Assembly (NCBI GenBank): GCA_964486335.1
Contig: CAZAMB010000005.1
Span: 181,250 to 245,249 of the forward strand
Source: CAZAMB01 sp964486335
GTDB lineage: Bacteria; Planctomycetota; Phycisphaerae; UBA1845
Reading direction: 5' to 3'
Length of the DNA: 64,000 bases
In this document: positions 42,867-52,243 of the stretch, in pieces
How positions within the stretch are numbered: the stretch's first letter is position 1
Layout: each line of letters opens with the position of its first letter
Notes under the pieces: generated by a model
Database searches by the model: none
What the model saw: the letters and a program-made list of their open reading frames with translations, nothing else
Told to the model about the DNA's origin: nothing
Position numbers and translations under genes: made by a program

Positions 42867-43824
42867 CCTTGCGTCCGGTTCCCGTCAAAACGCGATCCGA
42901 CGGCTGGGAACATGGAAATCATCGTCCAATCATTCGACGTCCTTGCGTCCCGCATCGCCTGATTTCGGTACATCCCATAAACTCATCGGTCCTGGTTTCC
43001 AGCTACTCGGTCGTGCGGCCCTTTCGACCATTGGTGGTCCTTTTTCGTCGACGGCGCTTCGTTCTTTCTGGTTTGCCTCCCTATGGTTTGGGCACCACAA
43101 AGGGCGCAAGCGAAAAAGGCTCTGGCGAACATAGAGTTCCTTCACCGTAGCAGCTTCGCGGCCGCTCTCCACCCGAATGTATTGTTATCGGTCGTAAAGT
43201 GGGGTAATCTTGATTTCATAAAGCCGGTCGTTGGCGAATGCGAGCTTCGAGCTCTTTCCGCCAACAATCTCCGGCTGGATAATCGCCAAACTGACAAGAA
43301 GTCATCACAAATTGCGCCCTGCATTCAGAGGAGCGTACCGCTGATCAAATACCTCGAAATGAATCCGCCTGTTTAGTCGCGTAACGCGATGACTTCAAAA
43401 AAAGACGGTTTCCTCAATGAAAAGCAGCCAAACCGGATTGAAAAACGGATTGCATCATTGTCCGTAACACGTTTCCTGGCATGCAGTTGGAATCACGGTT
43501 TCTCCCCCGGGTCCGAATCCCTGTTGTTTCCTTCGTTCAATGGTCTTTGGCTCGGCCGACCGCGGAAACCAACAAAGACGCCAATCGTCGGGGTTGGCGA
43601 TTTATAAGTTCATGTAAATCAACAGGTTATGAATTGTCTCCGTTTTTGCTCGCCTTTGGATATTGACGGCGCTACACTTTGGACGGTTAATTAGACCGCT
43701 CATTTCCCCACGAGCATGAAGGGTCTGGGATGGGAAGGAAGCACCCCCCGCCCTGAACGTCGTTGTGGCACGCGTCGGTCGCTGGACCACGCCCATATTG
43801 GTGTTGCCAAGAGAGGGAGGGAGG
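42867..43824. other. About 960-nt gap without a supported gene
   Basis: Open frames on both strands (for example 42930-43172 minus and 43389-43607 plus) have no Shine-Dalgarno site, domain or consistent composition. Base composition is patchier and more AT-rich than the flanks. A T-loop-like GGGTCCGAATCCC at about 43514 does not fold as a tRNA. It may be degenerate DNA or regulatory space between divergent genes. Confidence 0.5.
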
Positions 43825-44640
43825 ATGTCCGCGCGTCAATTCGTTCGTGCGTTTGATTGCGTCGCGTTGGATCTCAATACCCAGCGTGATTTTTGTGAAA
43901 GCACCGGGGCTTTTCCGGTGGCTAACCTCGACGAGCTCATCCCGTCGCTGCGGCGCGTGATTGCTTGGGTCAAGAGAAACCAGGTTCCCACGGTTGCGTC
44001 GATCGAATCGCATCGGGAATTTGAGTTATCAGACAGCGGAAACCCGATCCACTGCGTAGACGGCTCCGACGGACAGGAAAAAGTCGATTTCACGCTGCTC
44101 AACAACCGAACCTACCTTGCATCCGACAACACGCTTTCCCTGCCTCTCGATTTGTTTCTCCGATTTCAACAGGTCATTTTTTGGAAACGCGCCGAGGACT
44201 TATTGACCAATCCGAAGGCCGATCGAATGCTTACTCAGCTTCCGGTCCGCGAATACATTCTCTTTGGTGTCGGCCTCGAGGGTTCCATCAAGGCGCTCGC
44301 GCTGGCTCTGCTGACGCGGGGCAAGCGAGTCACCATCGTCGCGGACGCCGGGGGTTATTGGAGTCGCGGAACGGCCGATCTTGCGCTTCGTCAGATGGTC
44401 GCGAAGGGCGCACGAATTGTAACCGTGGAACAGCTTCTGACTCGCAAGCTCAGTCGGAGAGTGCGCTATGGACAAACGCCGGGCTTGGTCCGCATCGGGC
44501 CCTTGCCGGCTGGCCATCGACTTCGTTCCCTTCTGAGTAGTCGGGTAAAGACGGAGGCTATCAGGACTCCGTTGTCGCCGACTCCTGTCAACGGTAAGAT
44601 TCCCAAATCCAACGGGGCATCCCCGGGTTCGGGCGCCTAG
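43825..44640 (+). CDS. Isochorismatase-like (cysteine hydrolase superfamily) protein without the catalytic Cys
   Basis: 271 residues. ATG at 43825 follows a GGGAGG-rich leader; the longest reading adds 20 residues. The N-terminal FDCVALDLNTQRDF carries the Asp of the D-K-C triad, and KRAEDLL carries the Lys. Where the Cys should be, in GVxTDxCV, the sequence reads FGVGLEGSIKALAL, so Ser replaces Cys. The C-terminal ~45 residues are a Pro/Ser-rich tail. It may be a pseudoenzyme, or use Ser. It lies upstream of a ferredoxin gene with a ~170-nt gap. Confidence 0.7.
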   Translation: MSARQFVRAFDCVALDLNTQRDFCESTGAFPVANLDELIPSLRRVIAWVKRNQVPTVASIESHREFELSDSGNPIHCVDGSDGQEKVDFTLLNNRTYLASDNTLSLPLDLFLRFQQVIFWKRAEDLLTNPKADRMLTQLPVREYILFGVGLEGSIKALALALLTRGKRVTIVADAGGYWSRGTADLALRQMVAKGARIVTVEQLLTRKLSRRVRYGQTPGLVRIGPLPAGHRLRSLLSSRVKTEAIRTPLSPTPVNGKIPKSNGASPGSGA

Positions 44641-44812
44641 CGGAATGTCAATCTGTGGGTGAGGCGACTCCGACGCGGACAACAACCACGGCGTGAGTTG
44701 TTTTCCGACGTGGCAACCCGTTGAAAACCCGTGCCACAAGGGTGGCGGCGGCACATGGCCGGTGCACTCGGCAAGAGCGTGTATTTTCAGCAATCAGGCA
44801 GGCAGACGGAAC

Positions 44813-45091
44813 ATGGCCAAGAAGAAGAAACTCCCCAAACAACTTGCCATCCTCGATGAGGACATGTGCACGGGTTGCGACGCCTGCGTCACCATGTGCC
44901 CCGTCAATTGCATCGACAAGATCGCCGATCCGACGCATCCGGGGTATGCCATGGGCATTTGTACGATCGACCTTCCGGTCTGCATCGGGTGCAAGCTTTG
45001 TGCCCAGGTCTGCCCGTGGGACGTCATCACGATGGTCCCGACCGAACAGGTTCTCTTGGAACCGAAGTACGCGGCCCTGTTGGCCGATTGA
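44813..45091 (+). CDS. Two-cluster 4Fe-4S ferredoxin
   Basis: 92 residues, starting MAKKKKLPKQLAILDEDMC at the ATG with AGGCAGACGG upstream; a longer reading would add 40 unlikely residues. The two cluster motifs are CTGCDACVTMCPVNC and CIGCKLCAQVCPWD, each CxxCxxCxxxC with the Pro. It carries electrons in the cytoplasm. Basic residues at the N-terminus and a ~20-residue C-terminal tail are typical of small bacterial ferredoxins. No oxidoreductase partner is next to it. Confidence 0.9.
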   Translation: MAKKKKLPKQLAILDEDMCTGCDACVTMCPVNCIDKIADPTHPGYAMGICTIDLPVCIGCKLCAQVCPWDVITMVPTEQVLLEPKYAALLAD

Positions 45092-45492
45092 AATCCGCTC
45101 GCGGTTGACGACTTGCAGGTTCTTCGAGGGCATTTTCTACACAGGCCGTTTATGTGAAGAGCGAGTTGCCAGTCGTTTCGCGGCTTTCGCTATTCGTCCC
45201 GACTCGTTGAAACCCAAGTGAATCGAGCCGCGAGCTGTCTTGACTGAGGGGCAGGTGGAAAAGCTGCGCATACCCGCACCGCGGATCGGCGGCTTGGAGA
45301 CGATTGGCTTCGGCATTGGCCATCGCTAGTATCTGATTGGGTTGCTTCGGCGCAACCAGCTTCATCATTGGGAACATGTTTCTCCAGGGAAACGACTGAT
45401 TGATGGCGCGGGCCGGTCACGGTACCCGCGCCCCATGAGAACTTCTCCACGCCAAGGCGGCCGACCGAGACCAATCGGAAGGCGTTTCGGCG
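45092..45492. other. 401-nt gap with a half repeat
   Basis: No gene is supported. CGAGCCGCGAGCTG at 45224-45237 matches only the left arm of the interspersed palindrome, followed by unrelated sequence, so it is a truncated copy. Confidence 0.45.
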
Positions 45493-45687
45493 TCAATTGG
45501 CGAAAAACAGTTGACGTAACAGCAGGCAAATCAAGGCGAACGATACCAGGGCAAGGGCCACACCAGTTACTCCTGACAAATCCGTAACCGGCAACAGCGG
45601 ACAAAGCAGGTGGCCCGGGCAGTGGAACAGGACGCCGCCACCCAATGCGGAGTAGATTGAGCAAATCGACCGACGTGAGCTTTTCAT
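45493..45687 (-). CDS. Small membrane protein with a CPGH motif, MerE-like
   Basis: 64 residues. ATG at 45687 is chosen because GGAGG lies 5 nt before it; the longer ORF to 45858 has no such site. The sequence is two hydrophobic segments: YSALGGGVLFHCPGHLLCPLLPV, then GVTGVALALVSFALICLLLRQL. The HCPGHLLCPLL element resembles the CPCHLPIL motif of the MerE-type metal transporters, which move mercury or organomercury across the inner membrane. The match is short. No mer genes are seen nearby, so transported metal is unknown. Confidence 0.55.
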   Translation of the reverse strand: MKSSRRSICSIYSALGGGVLFHCPGHLLCPLLPVTDLSGVTGVALALVSFALICLLLRQLFFAN

Positions 45688-46035
45688 AACATCCTCCAAA
45701 CAAACTTGGGAAAGTGATTGTCGAAGTGTAATGAATTCGGCGTTTCCGTCAACGGTCGACGACTCGCTTTGCGATTCTTCAATGGTCGGCGCAGACGATA
45801 ATCGTCGGTTCTTTCGTGTTGGGTGGAACTCCAAGATTTGATCATCATTGCACGGCAAACGTGAAAGTCATCCCCTAACCTTCGGAAAGGACGTGAGTCT
45901 TTTCAGATTGTGATATACGCGGGAGCGGTTAAGATCGGCAATCAAGATGTTCGCCGGTCCTGAATCCGCCACCTCGTATTTATCTTGTTCCCGGCATTCA
46001 CGTTCCGGACGAACGACGCAATCGAGGGCGAAGCC
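45688..46035. other. 348-nt divergent gap before the TPR kinase
   Basis: No gene and no clear promoter pair were recognised. A TTG-initiated longer reading of the kinase would begin at 45985. Confidence 0.4.
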
Positions 46036-48636
46036 GTGCCCAACAATGATTCCGAGCTACCGCAACCGTTTGAGTCCGATGTGACTTCCAGTCGCGCTGA
46101 GGAAGTCGCACCGTTGTCCGTGCCGCCAGGCCGAAAGTTGCCCGAACGCATCGGGCAGTTTCGGCTTCGGAGGTTCATTGCCGCGGGAGCCATGGGCGAT
46201 GTGTACGAAGCGGCCCAGGACAAGCCGCGCCGCACGGTGGCGATCAAAGTCATGAGGCAGGGCATCGCATCGCGATCCGCCTTGCGTCGATTCGAGTATG
46301 AATCGCAGCTCCTGGCACGCCTTCATCACCCCGGTGTCGCGGAAGTGTATGAGGCCGGGGCGTTCAACGATGGGTCGGGAGACATCCCATATTTCGCGAT
46401 GGAGTACGTTTCCAACGCAAAACGCATCACCGACTACGCCCGTGAGAAAAACCTGAATCCAAGAGAACGAGTGGCACTTTTTTCAGAAGCGTGCGATGCG
46501 CTGGAGCATGGTCATCGCCGTGGAATCGTCCATCGGGACCTCAAGCCCGCGAATCTGCTCGTCGATTCGAACGGTCGCATAAAAGTAATCGATTTCGGCG
46601 TGGCCAGGGCGACCGATTCGGACATGGCCGTAACGACCCTGCAAACCGAAGTCGGCCAGCTGGTCGGTACGCTCCAATACATGAGTCCGGAGCAATGCGA
46701 GGGCGATCCGAGTGATATCGACCAGCGCAGTGATGTGTATGGGTTGGGCGTTGTCCTTTATGAGCTGCTGTGCAAGAGGCTTCCTTATGAATTGAGCGGC
46801 ATGAGAATTTCGGTGGCCATTCAGACGATTAGAAACTTTCGTCCGCCGCCGCCCGGCAGGGTTGATCCGCGACTCGGTGGAGATGTGGAGACCATCGTAC
46901 TCAAGGCGTTGGAAAAAGAACGCGATCGTCGGTACCGATCAGCCGGCGAATTGGCTGATGATCTCCGTCGTTTTCTGGGTAACGCGCCGATCTTCGCTCA
47001 TCCGCCGAGCATAGTTTACCAGATGCGGATGTTTGCGCGCCGAAACCGCCTGATGTTCGGTGCCGGTGCCATAACGGCCATCGCCTTGGCGGCGGGACTT
47101 CTGGTGAGTGCCGTGCTCTACCATCGAGCCGTCACGGCTCGTTCGGAAGCCGAGGCGGTTACGGCTTTCATTTCGAAAACATTGGCATCCGTCGATCCCT
47201 ATGCTGCTCATGGGCCCAACGTGACCGTTCGGCAGGTTTTGGACGATGCCGCGGGCAAGCTCTCCGCGGAGTTCGCCGAGCATCCGCTGGTCAAGGCGAC
47301 GCTGCATCAGACGATCGGCAATGCCTACCGCACCGTCTCTGAGTTTACTGAGTCGGAGCGGCACCTCCGACACTCGCTCGAAATTCGGGAAAGCGTTCTG
47401 GGACCGGATTCGCCCGAAGTTGCCGGGACAGTCAACGACCTCGGCCTAACCGTTAGCGCTCGCTCGGCCGAGGAAGCCGTCGCCCTTCATCGTAGAGCCC
47501 TGGCTGCGCGTACCGCTTTTTTTGGCGAGCGTCATCAGACCGTTGCAGAGAGCTGGCACGATCTGGGAAGCGCTTTGTATCGATCAGGCGAATACAGGGA
47601 GGCGGAATCCTGCCTTCGTAAGGCGCTAGCGCTTCGACGCGAAAGGGCCGGTATCAACGATCGAGTGACGGCGGAAACTCTGGACAATCTGGGTGCGGTA
47701 ATTCAGGCGTTAGGCCGAGGTCGTGAGGCAAGGCAATATCACGAGGAGGCACTGGCCATTCGTCGCGGCGTCTTCGGTGACGGGCATATTGCCGTCGCCT
47801 ATAGCCTTAACAGTCTCGGAACCTGCGAAGCGATTATCGGTGAAAAGTCGGGCGCCGAATCACGGTTTCGAGAGGCCAGGGAGATTATCTTAAAGTCGGT
47901 CGGGGCGCGCCATCCACTTGCGATTGTCGTGACTCAGAATCTGGCTCGTGTCCTTTGTGATCGACAAGAGTGGGGCGAGGCAGAGAACCTCTATGCCGAG
48001 GCGCTCGCTGCCCACGAATCGCTGTTTCCCGACCAGCATGCGGAACGATCGTTGATCCTGGTGGGACTTGGTTCATCAATGCGAGAATTGGGAAGAACGG
48101 AAGAAGCGCAATCGGTGTGCAGTAAGGCATTGGCGATTCAACGCGAGCTTGCGCCGCCCGATGACGCAGGTCTGGAGTCTGCCCTGAAAGCGCTTACTTC
48201 AACATTAATGGCGGCAGGCCGATTTGCCGCCGCGGAGCCATTGTTGCGGGAGCAATTCGTGTTGCACGAAAGACTATTCGGACCGACGCACCAGCAAACG
48301 GCGCTGACATTAGGCAACCTGGGGGCGGCGCTGTCTCAGATAGGAAACCTCTCGGAAAGTGAGAAAACACTGCGCAACGCGGTTGACCTGACGGTCGCTT
48401 CGTGGGGAGAGGGAGACTGGCGATCGGGCAATACACGCAGTTTATTGGGCGAGTGTTTGAGAAAAATGGGCAAGTTTGACGAGGCGAAACGTGAACTGAC
48501 GATGTCCTATCAGATCCTCAGTGTTGCGATCGGCGGAGATGATCCACGCACTCGACAGGCGGGGAATCGCCTCGCACTTCTTTACGACGACCTGGGCGAT
48601 GAGATTTCAGCGAGAAAATATCGGCAATCCCAGTGA
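46036..48636 (+). CDS. Membrane Ser/Thr protein kinase with C-terminal TPR repeats
   Basis: 866 residues. The GTG at 46036 has AGGG 8 nt upstream; an in-frame TTG at 45985 would add 17 residues. The kinase domain spans ~35-310: RRFIAAGAMGDVYEA, VAIKVM, HRDLKPANLL, DFGVARATDSD and SPEQCEGD, all catalytic residues intact. A membrane helix lies at ~340-362 (AGAITAIALAAGLLVSAVLY). Residues ~395-860 are a long array of about ten TPR units of the kinesin-light-chain type, such as AVALHRRALAARTAFFGERHQTVAESWHDLG and EAEPLLREQFVLHERLFG. The layout is common in Planctomycetota: cytoplasmic kinase, exported protein-binding solenoid. Confidence 0.93.
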   Translation: MPNNDSELPQPFESDVTSSRAEEVAPLSVPPGRKLPERIGQFRLRRFIAAGAMGDVYEAAQDKPRRTVAIKVMRQGIASRSALRRFEYESQLLARLHHPGVAEVYEAGAFNDGSGDIPYFAMEYVSNAKRITDYAREKNLNPRERVALFSEACDALEHGHRRGIVHRDLKPANLLVDSNGRIKVIDFGVARATDSDMAVTTLQTEVGQLVGTLQYMSPEQCEGDPSDIDQRSDVYGLGVVLYELLCKRLPYELSGMRISVAIQTIRNFRPPPPGRVDPRLGGDVETIVLKALEKERDRRYRSAGELADDLRRFLGNAPIFAHPPSIVYQMRMFARRNRLMFGAGAITAIALAAGLLVSAVLYHRAVTARSEAEAVTAFISKTLASVDPYAAHGPNVTVRQVLDDAAGKLSAEFAEHPLVKATLHQTIGNAYRTVSEFTESERHLRHSLEIRESVLGPDSPEVAGTVNDLGLTVSARSAEEAVALHRRALAARTAFFGERHQTVAESWHDLGSALYRSGEYREAESCLRKALALRRERAGINDRVTAETLDNLGAVIQALGRGREARQYHEEALAIRRGVFGDGHIAVAYSLNSLGTCEAIIGEKSGAESRFREAREIILKSVGARHPLAIVVTQNLARVLCDRQEWGEAENLYAEALAAHESLFPDQHAERSLILVGLGSSMRELGRTEEAQSVCSKALAIQRELAPPDDAGLESALKALTSTLMAAGRFAAAEPLLREQFVLHERLFGPTHQQTALTLGNLGAALSQIGNLSESEKTLRNAVDLTVASWGEGDWRSGNTRSLLGECLRKMGKFDEAKRELTMSYQILSVAIGGDDPRTRQAGNRLALLYDDLGDEISARKYRQSQ

Positions 48637-48751
48637 CGCCCATTCGGCAGTGCCATTCCATTCGAGTTTGAGCTGAGTCTCACAAGAGTCACGAACTTCG
48701 ATAGCGCGTTCTTCGTTTATCGGAGACAATCCTCGACGCTGCTTCTGTTCG

Positions 48752-49468
48752 TCAAGCGTCGTCATCGCAGGATACCTGCGACGACGGGCAAAATGCGGAA
48801 ATCGCGCAGTTGCGACAATCAGGTCGCCTGGCTCCGCAAACCTTTCTTCCATGCCAAATGAGTGCGTGCCCGATGAAGGTCCATTCTCTTTTGTGGAAAA
48901 CAGCCATGAGATCGCGCTCAATCTTCACGGCGTCCTTGGCGTGCTTGCTCGTCCAAGTGAGGCCGAGCCGAACGGCGAGTCGACCGATGTGCGTATCCAC
49001 GACGACGCCCTCGTTTTTTTCAAAGGCCGTGCCGAGAACCACGTTGGCTGTCTTTCGTGCTACGCCCGGCAATGTCAGCAATTCACCCATCGTATCGGGC
49101 ACTTTCCCGCCGAAATCCTGCACGAGCAATTGACTCGTTTCCTGAATGCTTTTGGATTTTTGGCGAAAGAACCCGGTCGCATGGATAAGTCGCTCGATTT
49201 CGGCCCGCGGCGCATTCGCAAGCGCTTTCGGCGTGGGAAATCGATCGAAAAGAACCGGCGTTACCTTGTTGACGGTCACGTCGGTGGACTGGGCCGATAG
49301 GATCGTGGCGATCAGGAGTTGAAACGCATTCGCGTGCGTCAGCGCGCAATCGGCGTCGGGGTAAAGTTCTCGGAGAACCGCGAGGATCTTCCGGGCGCGG
49401 TTCTTCTTCCTGGTAATGGTTTCTTCGAATCTTGGAACCGCAGTTGCGTTCCGTCGGGTTTTCAGCAT
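48752..49468 (-). CDS. nth: Endonuclease III
   Basis: 238 residues; the ATG at 49468 is preferred over the longer reading. Motifs are complete: helix-hairpin-helix LPGVARKTANVVLG with the catalytic Lys, the catalytic Asp in GVVVDTHIGRL, and a [4Fe-4S] loop CGARRPDCRNCAISAFC (C-x6-C-x2-C-x5-C). The enzyme removes oxidised pyrimidines from DNA and nicks the abasic site. The N-terminal ~20 residues are basic, as in many bacterial Nth proteins. Confidence 0.93.
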   Translation of the reverse strand: MLKTRRNATAVPRFEETITRKKNRARKILAVLRELYPDADCALTHANAFQLLIATILSAQSTDVTVNKVTPVLFDRFPTPKALANAPRAEIERLIHATGFFRQKSKSIQETSQLLVQDFGGKVPDTMGELLTLPGVARKTANVVLGTAFEKNEGVVVDTHIGRLAVRLGLTWTSKHAKDAVKIERDLMAVFHKREWTFIGHALIWHGRKVCGARRPDCRNCAISAFCPSSQVSCDDDA

Positions 49469-49545
49469 CAAACTCACTCTCGAGAAAGAGCAAAGCCACG
49501 TCGATGAACCGTTGTGGCAAGCCACGCGGTCCGTCGACGATCGAG

Positions 49546-50277
49546 TCAGGTGCGCGGATTGGGATCAACCCACCGAACGAATCCGCTCGCGAAAACGTCT
49601 TTTTTCCAAATGGGAACATCCGATTTCAGCGAGTCAATCAGCCAGCGACAAGCCTCAAATGCCTGGGCGCGATGCGGACTAGCGACGGCAATAGCCACAG
49701 ACGTTTCGCCTACCGGGACCGGTCCGAGTCGATGCACGAGCGCGACGCGCCCGGCCGACCAGCGTTCGACCGCTGTGTTCGCGAGAAGCATCATCTGCCG
49801 AATGGCCATGGCGGGGTAGGCTTCGTAATCCAGTCGAACCAGCCTGCCATGTTCGGCGTCAACTTCGGCGCGAGTCGCACCCTCAAAGGTCACCAGTCCG
49901 CCCATCGCCGGATCGCCGACGATATACTCTCGAATGCGGGCTGTCGGAATCGGGTGATCGAACAGCTCCACCCAGACTGACTCCGTGCCGCCCGAAACCG
50001 GCGGAATCAAAGCCAATTCGTCGCCATCCAGGAGCACACGACGGTGCTCGGCGAATTCGCAGTTGACCGCCGAACGCATAATTCGCCGTCGTGCTTTCAG
50101 CCTTGGGAACTGTTCCTCGAGCCGGCCAAGTACGTCTCCTACCGTTGTTCCCGCGGCAGCATTGATTCTGATGGAATCAACTCCAGCAATATCGCGCGCC
50201 GGACCAAGGAACAAGACAACGACTTGGATTTCGTTAGTCATTCCGTCAGCGGTCAAACTGGGTAGGCCGTCCGTCAT
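49546..50277 (-). CDS. moaX: MoaD-MoaE fusion (molybdopterin synthase, both subunits)
   Basis: 243 residues. The ATG at 50277 overlaps the DinB stop as ATGA. Residues ~12-97 are a MoaD ubiquitin-like domain that ends IPPVSGG, the carboxyl-terminal diglycine that carries sulfur. MoaE follows: VTFEGATRAEVDAEHGRLVRLDYEAYP, RLGPVPVGETSVAIAVASPHR and IDSLKSDVPIWKKDVF, with its catalytic Lys residues. Molybdopterin synthase normally needs a free MoaD Gly-Gly, so the fused form should be cleaved, or handled as in the mycobacterial MoaX. No other moa gene is visible. Confidence 0.87.
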   Translation of the reverse strand: MTDGLPSLTADGMTNEIQVVVLFLGPARDIAGVDSIRINAAAGTTVGDVLGRLEEQFPRLKARRRIMRSAVNCEFAEHRRVLLDGDELALIPPVSGGTESVWVELFDHPIPTARIREYIVGDPAMGGLVTFEGATRAEVDAEHGRLVRLDYEAYPAMAIRQMMLLANTAVERWSAGRVALVHRLGPVPVGETSVAIAVASPHRAQAFEACRWLIDSLKSDVPIWKKDVFASGFVRWVDPNPRT

Positions 50278-50780
50278 CGCAAGAACGATTTGCCCCGCAA
50301 TCGGCGAATCAAAGCAATTTGCCCGGCATGGAACGCTTCGTGTCGATTGCAATGCGCGACGGCGCCGGCCTTGTCGCGATAGTGCGGATGCGGGCTTTTG
50401 CCGTCGGCGGCAAATGCGGGTTCGGCCAACAGTACATCGCCCATGCCTCGGATCGCGGCAAGTGTCTTCTCGTGAACCGTTTTCATTGTGTCGAGCACAA
50501 GTTCGACCGGCGGATAATCGTGCTCATCGGCGGATTTCACCGCTCCGCCGATTGGAAAATGCGCCGCAAACTCGGTTTCGACGAGTGCGGGCCGTCCAAG
50601 ACAACGCACGAAGACCAACAGACTCTGCGAACAGGCCAGATGTCCGCAAAGCCAGAGTGCGTGCCCCAATCCTTCGGCCGGTTGAAACGTCCAGTCGTCG
50701 CCCGTCAGGTCTGCGAGAAGTTTCATCGTCCATTCTCGTGTGCCGTCGAGTTGAGCGGCTAGCAATTCAGCGTTTGTCAT
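50274..50780 (-). CDS. DinB-family four-helix protein
   Basis: 168 residues. ATG with GGGGAG 8 nt upstream. The DinB_2 pattern is seen: TREWTMKLLADLTGDDW, GHALWLCGHLACSQSLL with the first metal His, and HCNRHEAFHAGQIALIRR with the HxxxH pair. These His bind Ni or Zn in related putative thiol transferases. It is translationally coupled to the MoaD-MoaE gene. The substrate is unknown. Confidence 0.85.
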   Translation of the reverse strand: MTNAELLAAQLDGTREWTMKLLADLTGDDWTFQPAEGLGHALWLCGHLACSQSLLVFVRCLGRPALVETEFAAHFPIGGAVKSADEHDYPPVELVLDTMKTVHEKTLAAIRGMGDVLLAEPAFAADGKSPHPHYRDKAGAVAHCNRHEAFHAGQIALIRRLRGKSFLR

Positions 50781-50889
50781 GGCACTCTCCCCAAATCAGA
50801 TGATCCGATTCATTTTCCGGACAACATAAGCGACCTGAGGTCCGCCGCCGAAACGGCCATCAGCAGTCTCACTTCGCCGCAAGATCTTG

Positions 50890-51969
50890 TTACTCCACGG
50901 AAAGCGTCGGAGCCAGAACCTGCAATTCACTTCTCATGCTCACTTGTCCAGCGGCGTTCATGACGACCTTGTTGACGGCCTGCGTGACGTAATCAGGCGC
51001 TTCGGTGAACATTTTTTCCGGCGAGCCGGCATCGCCGTTGATGCGAATTCCGATGTTGAGCGGAATCTCCCCCAGGAACGGTACGCCGAGCTGCGAGGCC
51101 GAGGTTTTCGCGCCGCCGTGGTCGAACAACTCATCCCGATGTCCGCACTTGGGACAAAGATAATAACTCATGTTCTCGACGATGCCGAGACACGTCACGT
51201 TGAGCTGTTCGTACATGCGGACGGCTCGGCGAGCGTCGATCAGCGCCACGTCCTGCGGCGTGCAGACGACGATCGCTCCGGTCATCGGAATCTGCTGGGC
51301 GAGCGTCAGCGGCACGTCGCCGGTTCCGGGCGGGAGATCGACGATCAGGTAATCGAGCTCGCCCCAATCCACTTGTTCGAGAAACTGCTTGATAACGCCG
51401 TGGGCCATCGGCCCGCGCCAAATGAGCGGCTTGTCGCGATCGACCATGAACCCGATGCTCATGACCTTTACGCCGCCCGCGTCGGGCGGAACAATCATGT
51501 TGCCAGCCACTTTCGGTTGATGGCCTTCCACGCCGGTCATCGTCGGAATACTCGGGCCGTACACGTCGGCGTCCATCAACCCCACACGCGACCCGCTTCG
51601 ACGCAAGCCATAGGCAAGAAGGACTGCCACGGTGCTCTTGCCGACGCCGCCCTTGCCGGCGCCGACCGCCACGATGTTCTTCACGTTCGGCAGCAGTTGC
51701 GATTGCGGGCGGCTGGATCGAACCTGGGTGCTCCATTCAATTTCGACGGATTCGACGCCCTTGAGGCTGGTAAGTGCCTTATGAACGTCCGCGTGAATCT
51801 GATCCTTCATCGGACAGGCGGGCGTGGTGAGCTCTAGATGCAGGTGGACGACCGGACCGTCGATACGCACGCTCTTGACCATATTGAGAGATACGATATC
51901 GCGGTGCAGCTCGGGGTCCTTGACGCCGCGCAGCTTGCCCAGAATCAGTTCTTCGCTCAATCCGGTCAT
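50890..51969 (-). CDS. mrp: Mrp/ApbC-family Fe-S cluster carrier ATPase
   Basis: 359 residues. The N-terminal MIP18/DUF59 domain reads ILGKLRGVKDPELHRDIVSLNMV (~8-30). The P-loop GKGGVGKST (~104-112) is deviant Walker A with two Lys. VYGPSIPTM, VDLPPGTGD, and the cluster site CPKCG (~272-276) all fit Mrp/NBP35 proteins that build and deliver [4Fe-4S] clusters in the cytoplasm. The gap 51970-52243 shows nothing clear. Confidence 0.93.
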   Translation of the reverse strand: MTGLSEELILGKLRGVKDPELHRDIVSLNMVKSVRIDGPVVHLHLELTTPACPMKDQIHADVHKALTSLKGVESVEIEWSTQVRSSRPQSQLLPNVKNIVAVGAGKGGVGKSTVAVLLAYGLRRSGSRVGLMDADVYGPSIPTMTGVEGHQPKVAGNMIVPPDAGGVKVMSIGFMVDRDKPLIWRGPMAHGVIKQFLEQVDWGELDYLIVDLPPGTGDVPLTLAQQIPMTGAIVVCTPQDVALIDARRAVRMYEQLNVTCLGIVENMSYYLCPKCGHRDELFDHGGAKTSASQLGVPFLGEIPLNIGIRINGDAGSPEKMFTEAPDYVTQAVNKVVMNAAGQVSMRSELQVLAPTLSVE

Positions 51970-52243
51970 ATCATTGGTTTCCCGTCCTCCGCATCACAGC
52001 CGAGGCTTTTTTGGCCTTTCCGGCTGACTGGAACGACGCCCCGCACTATATCCTTGTCCGCGAGCCCGGTACAGATGCGGCGCGGAGGGGAGACTCGCCT
52101 GCCGCCCGTGATCGACCCGACAAATCCCTGACCTTTCCGTGACCGCCGAAGCCACGCAGCTTCCGACTCTGGTCAGCGGTCCGATCGGCGAGTAGGATGC
52201 TTCCTCCGGTTTTCTTGGCAAATGAAAAGGAGCATCACAGGCC

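Noticed and set aside
43507..43530. T-loop-like GGGTCCGAATCCC suggesting a tRNA
   Set aside because: The loop is TCCGAAT rather than TTCGAAT, the stem has a mismatch, and no D-arm, anticodon stem or acceptor pairing is found upstream or downstream.
50887..51837. 316-residue plus-strand ORF opposite mrp
   Set aside because: Shadow of the Mrp gene, whose P-loop and CxxC are intact on the minus strand.
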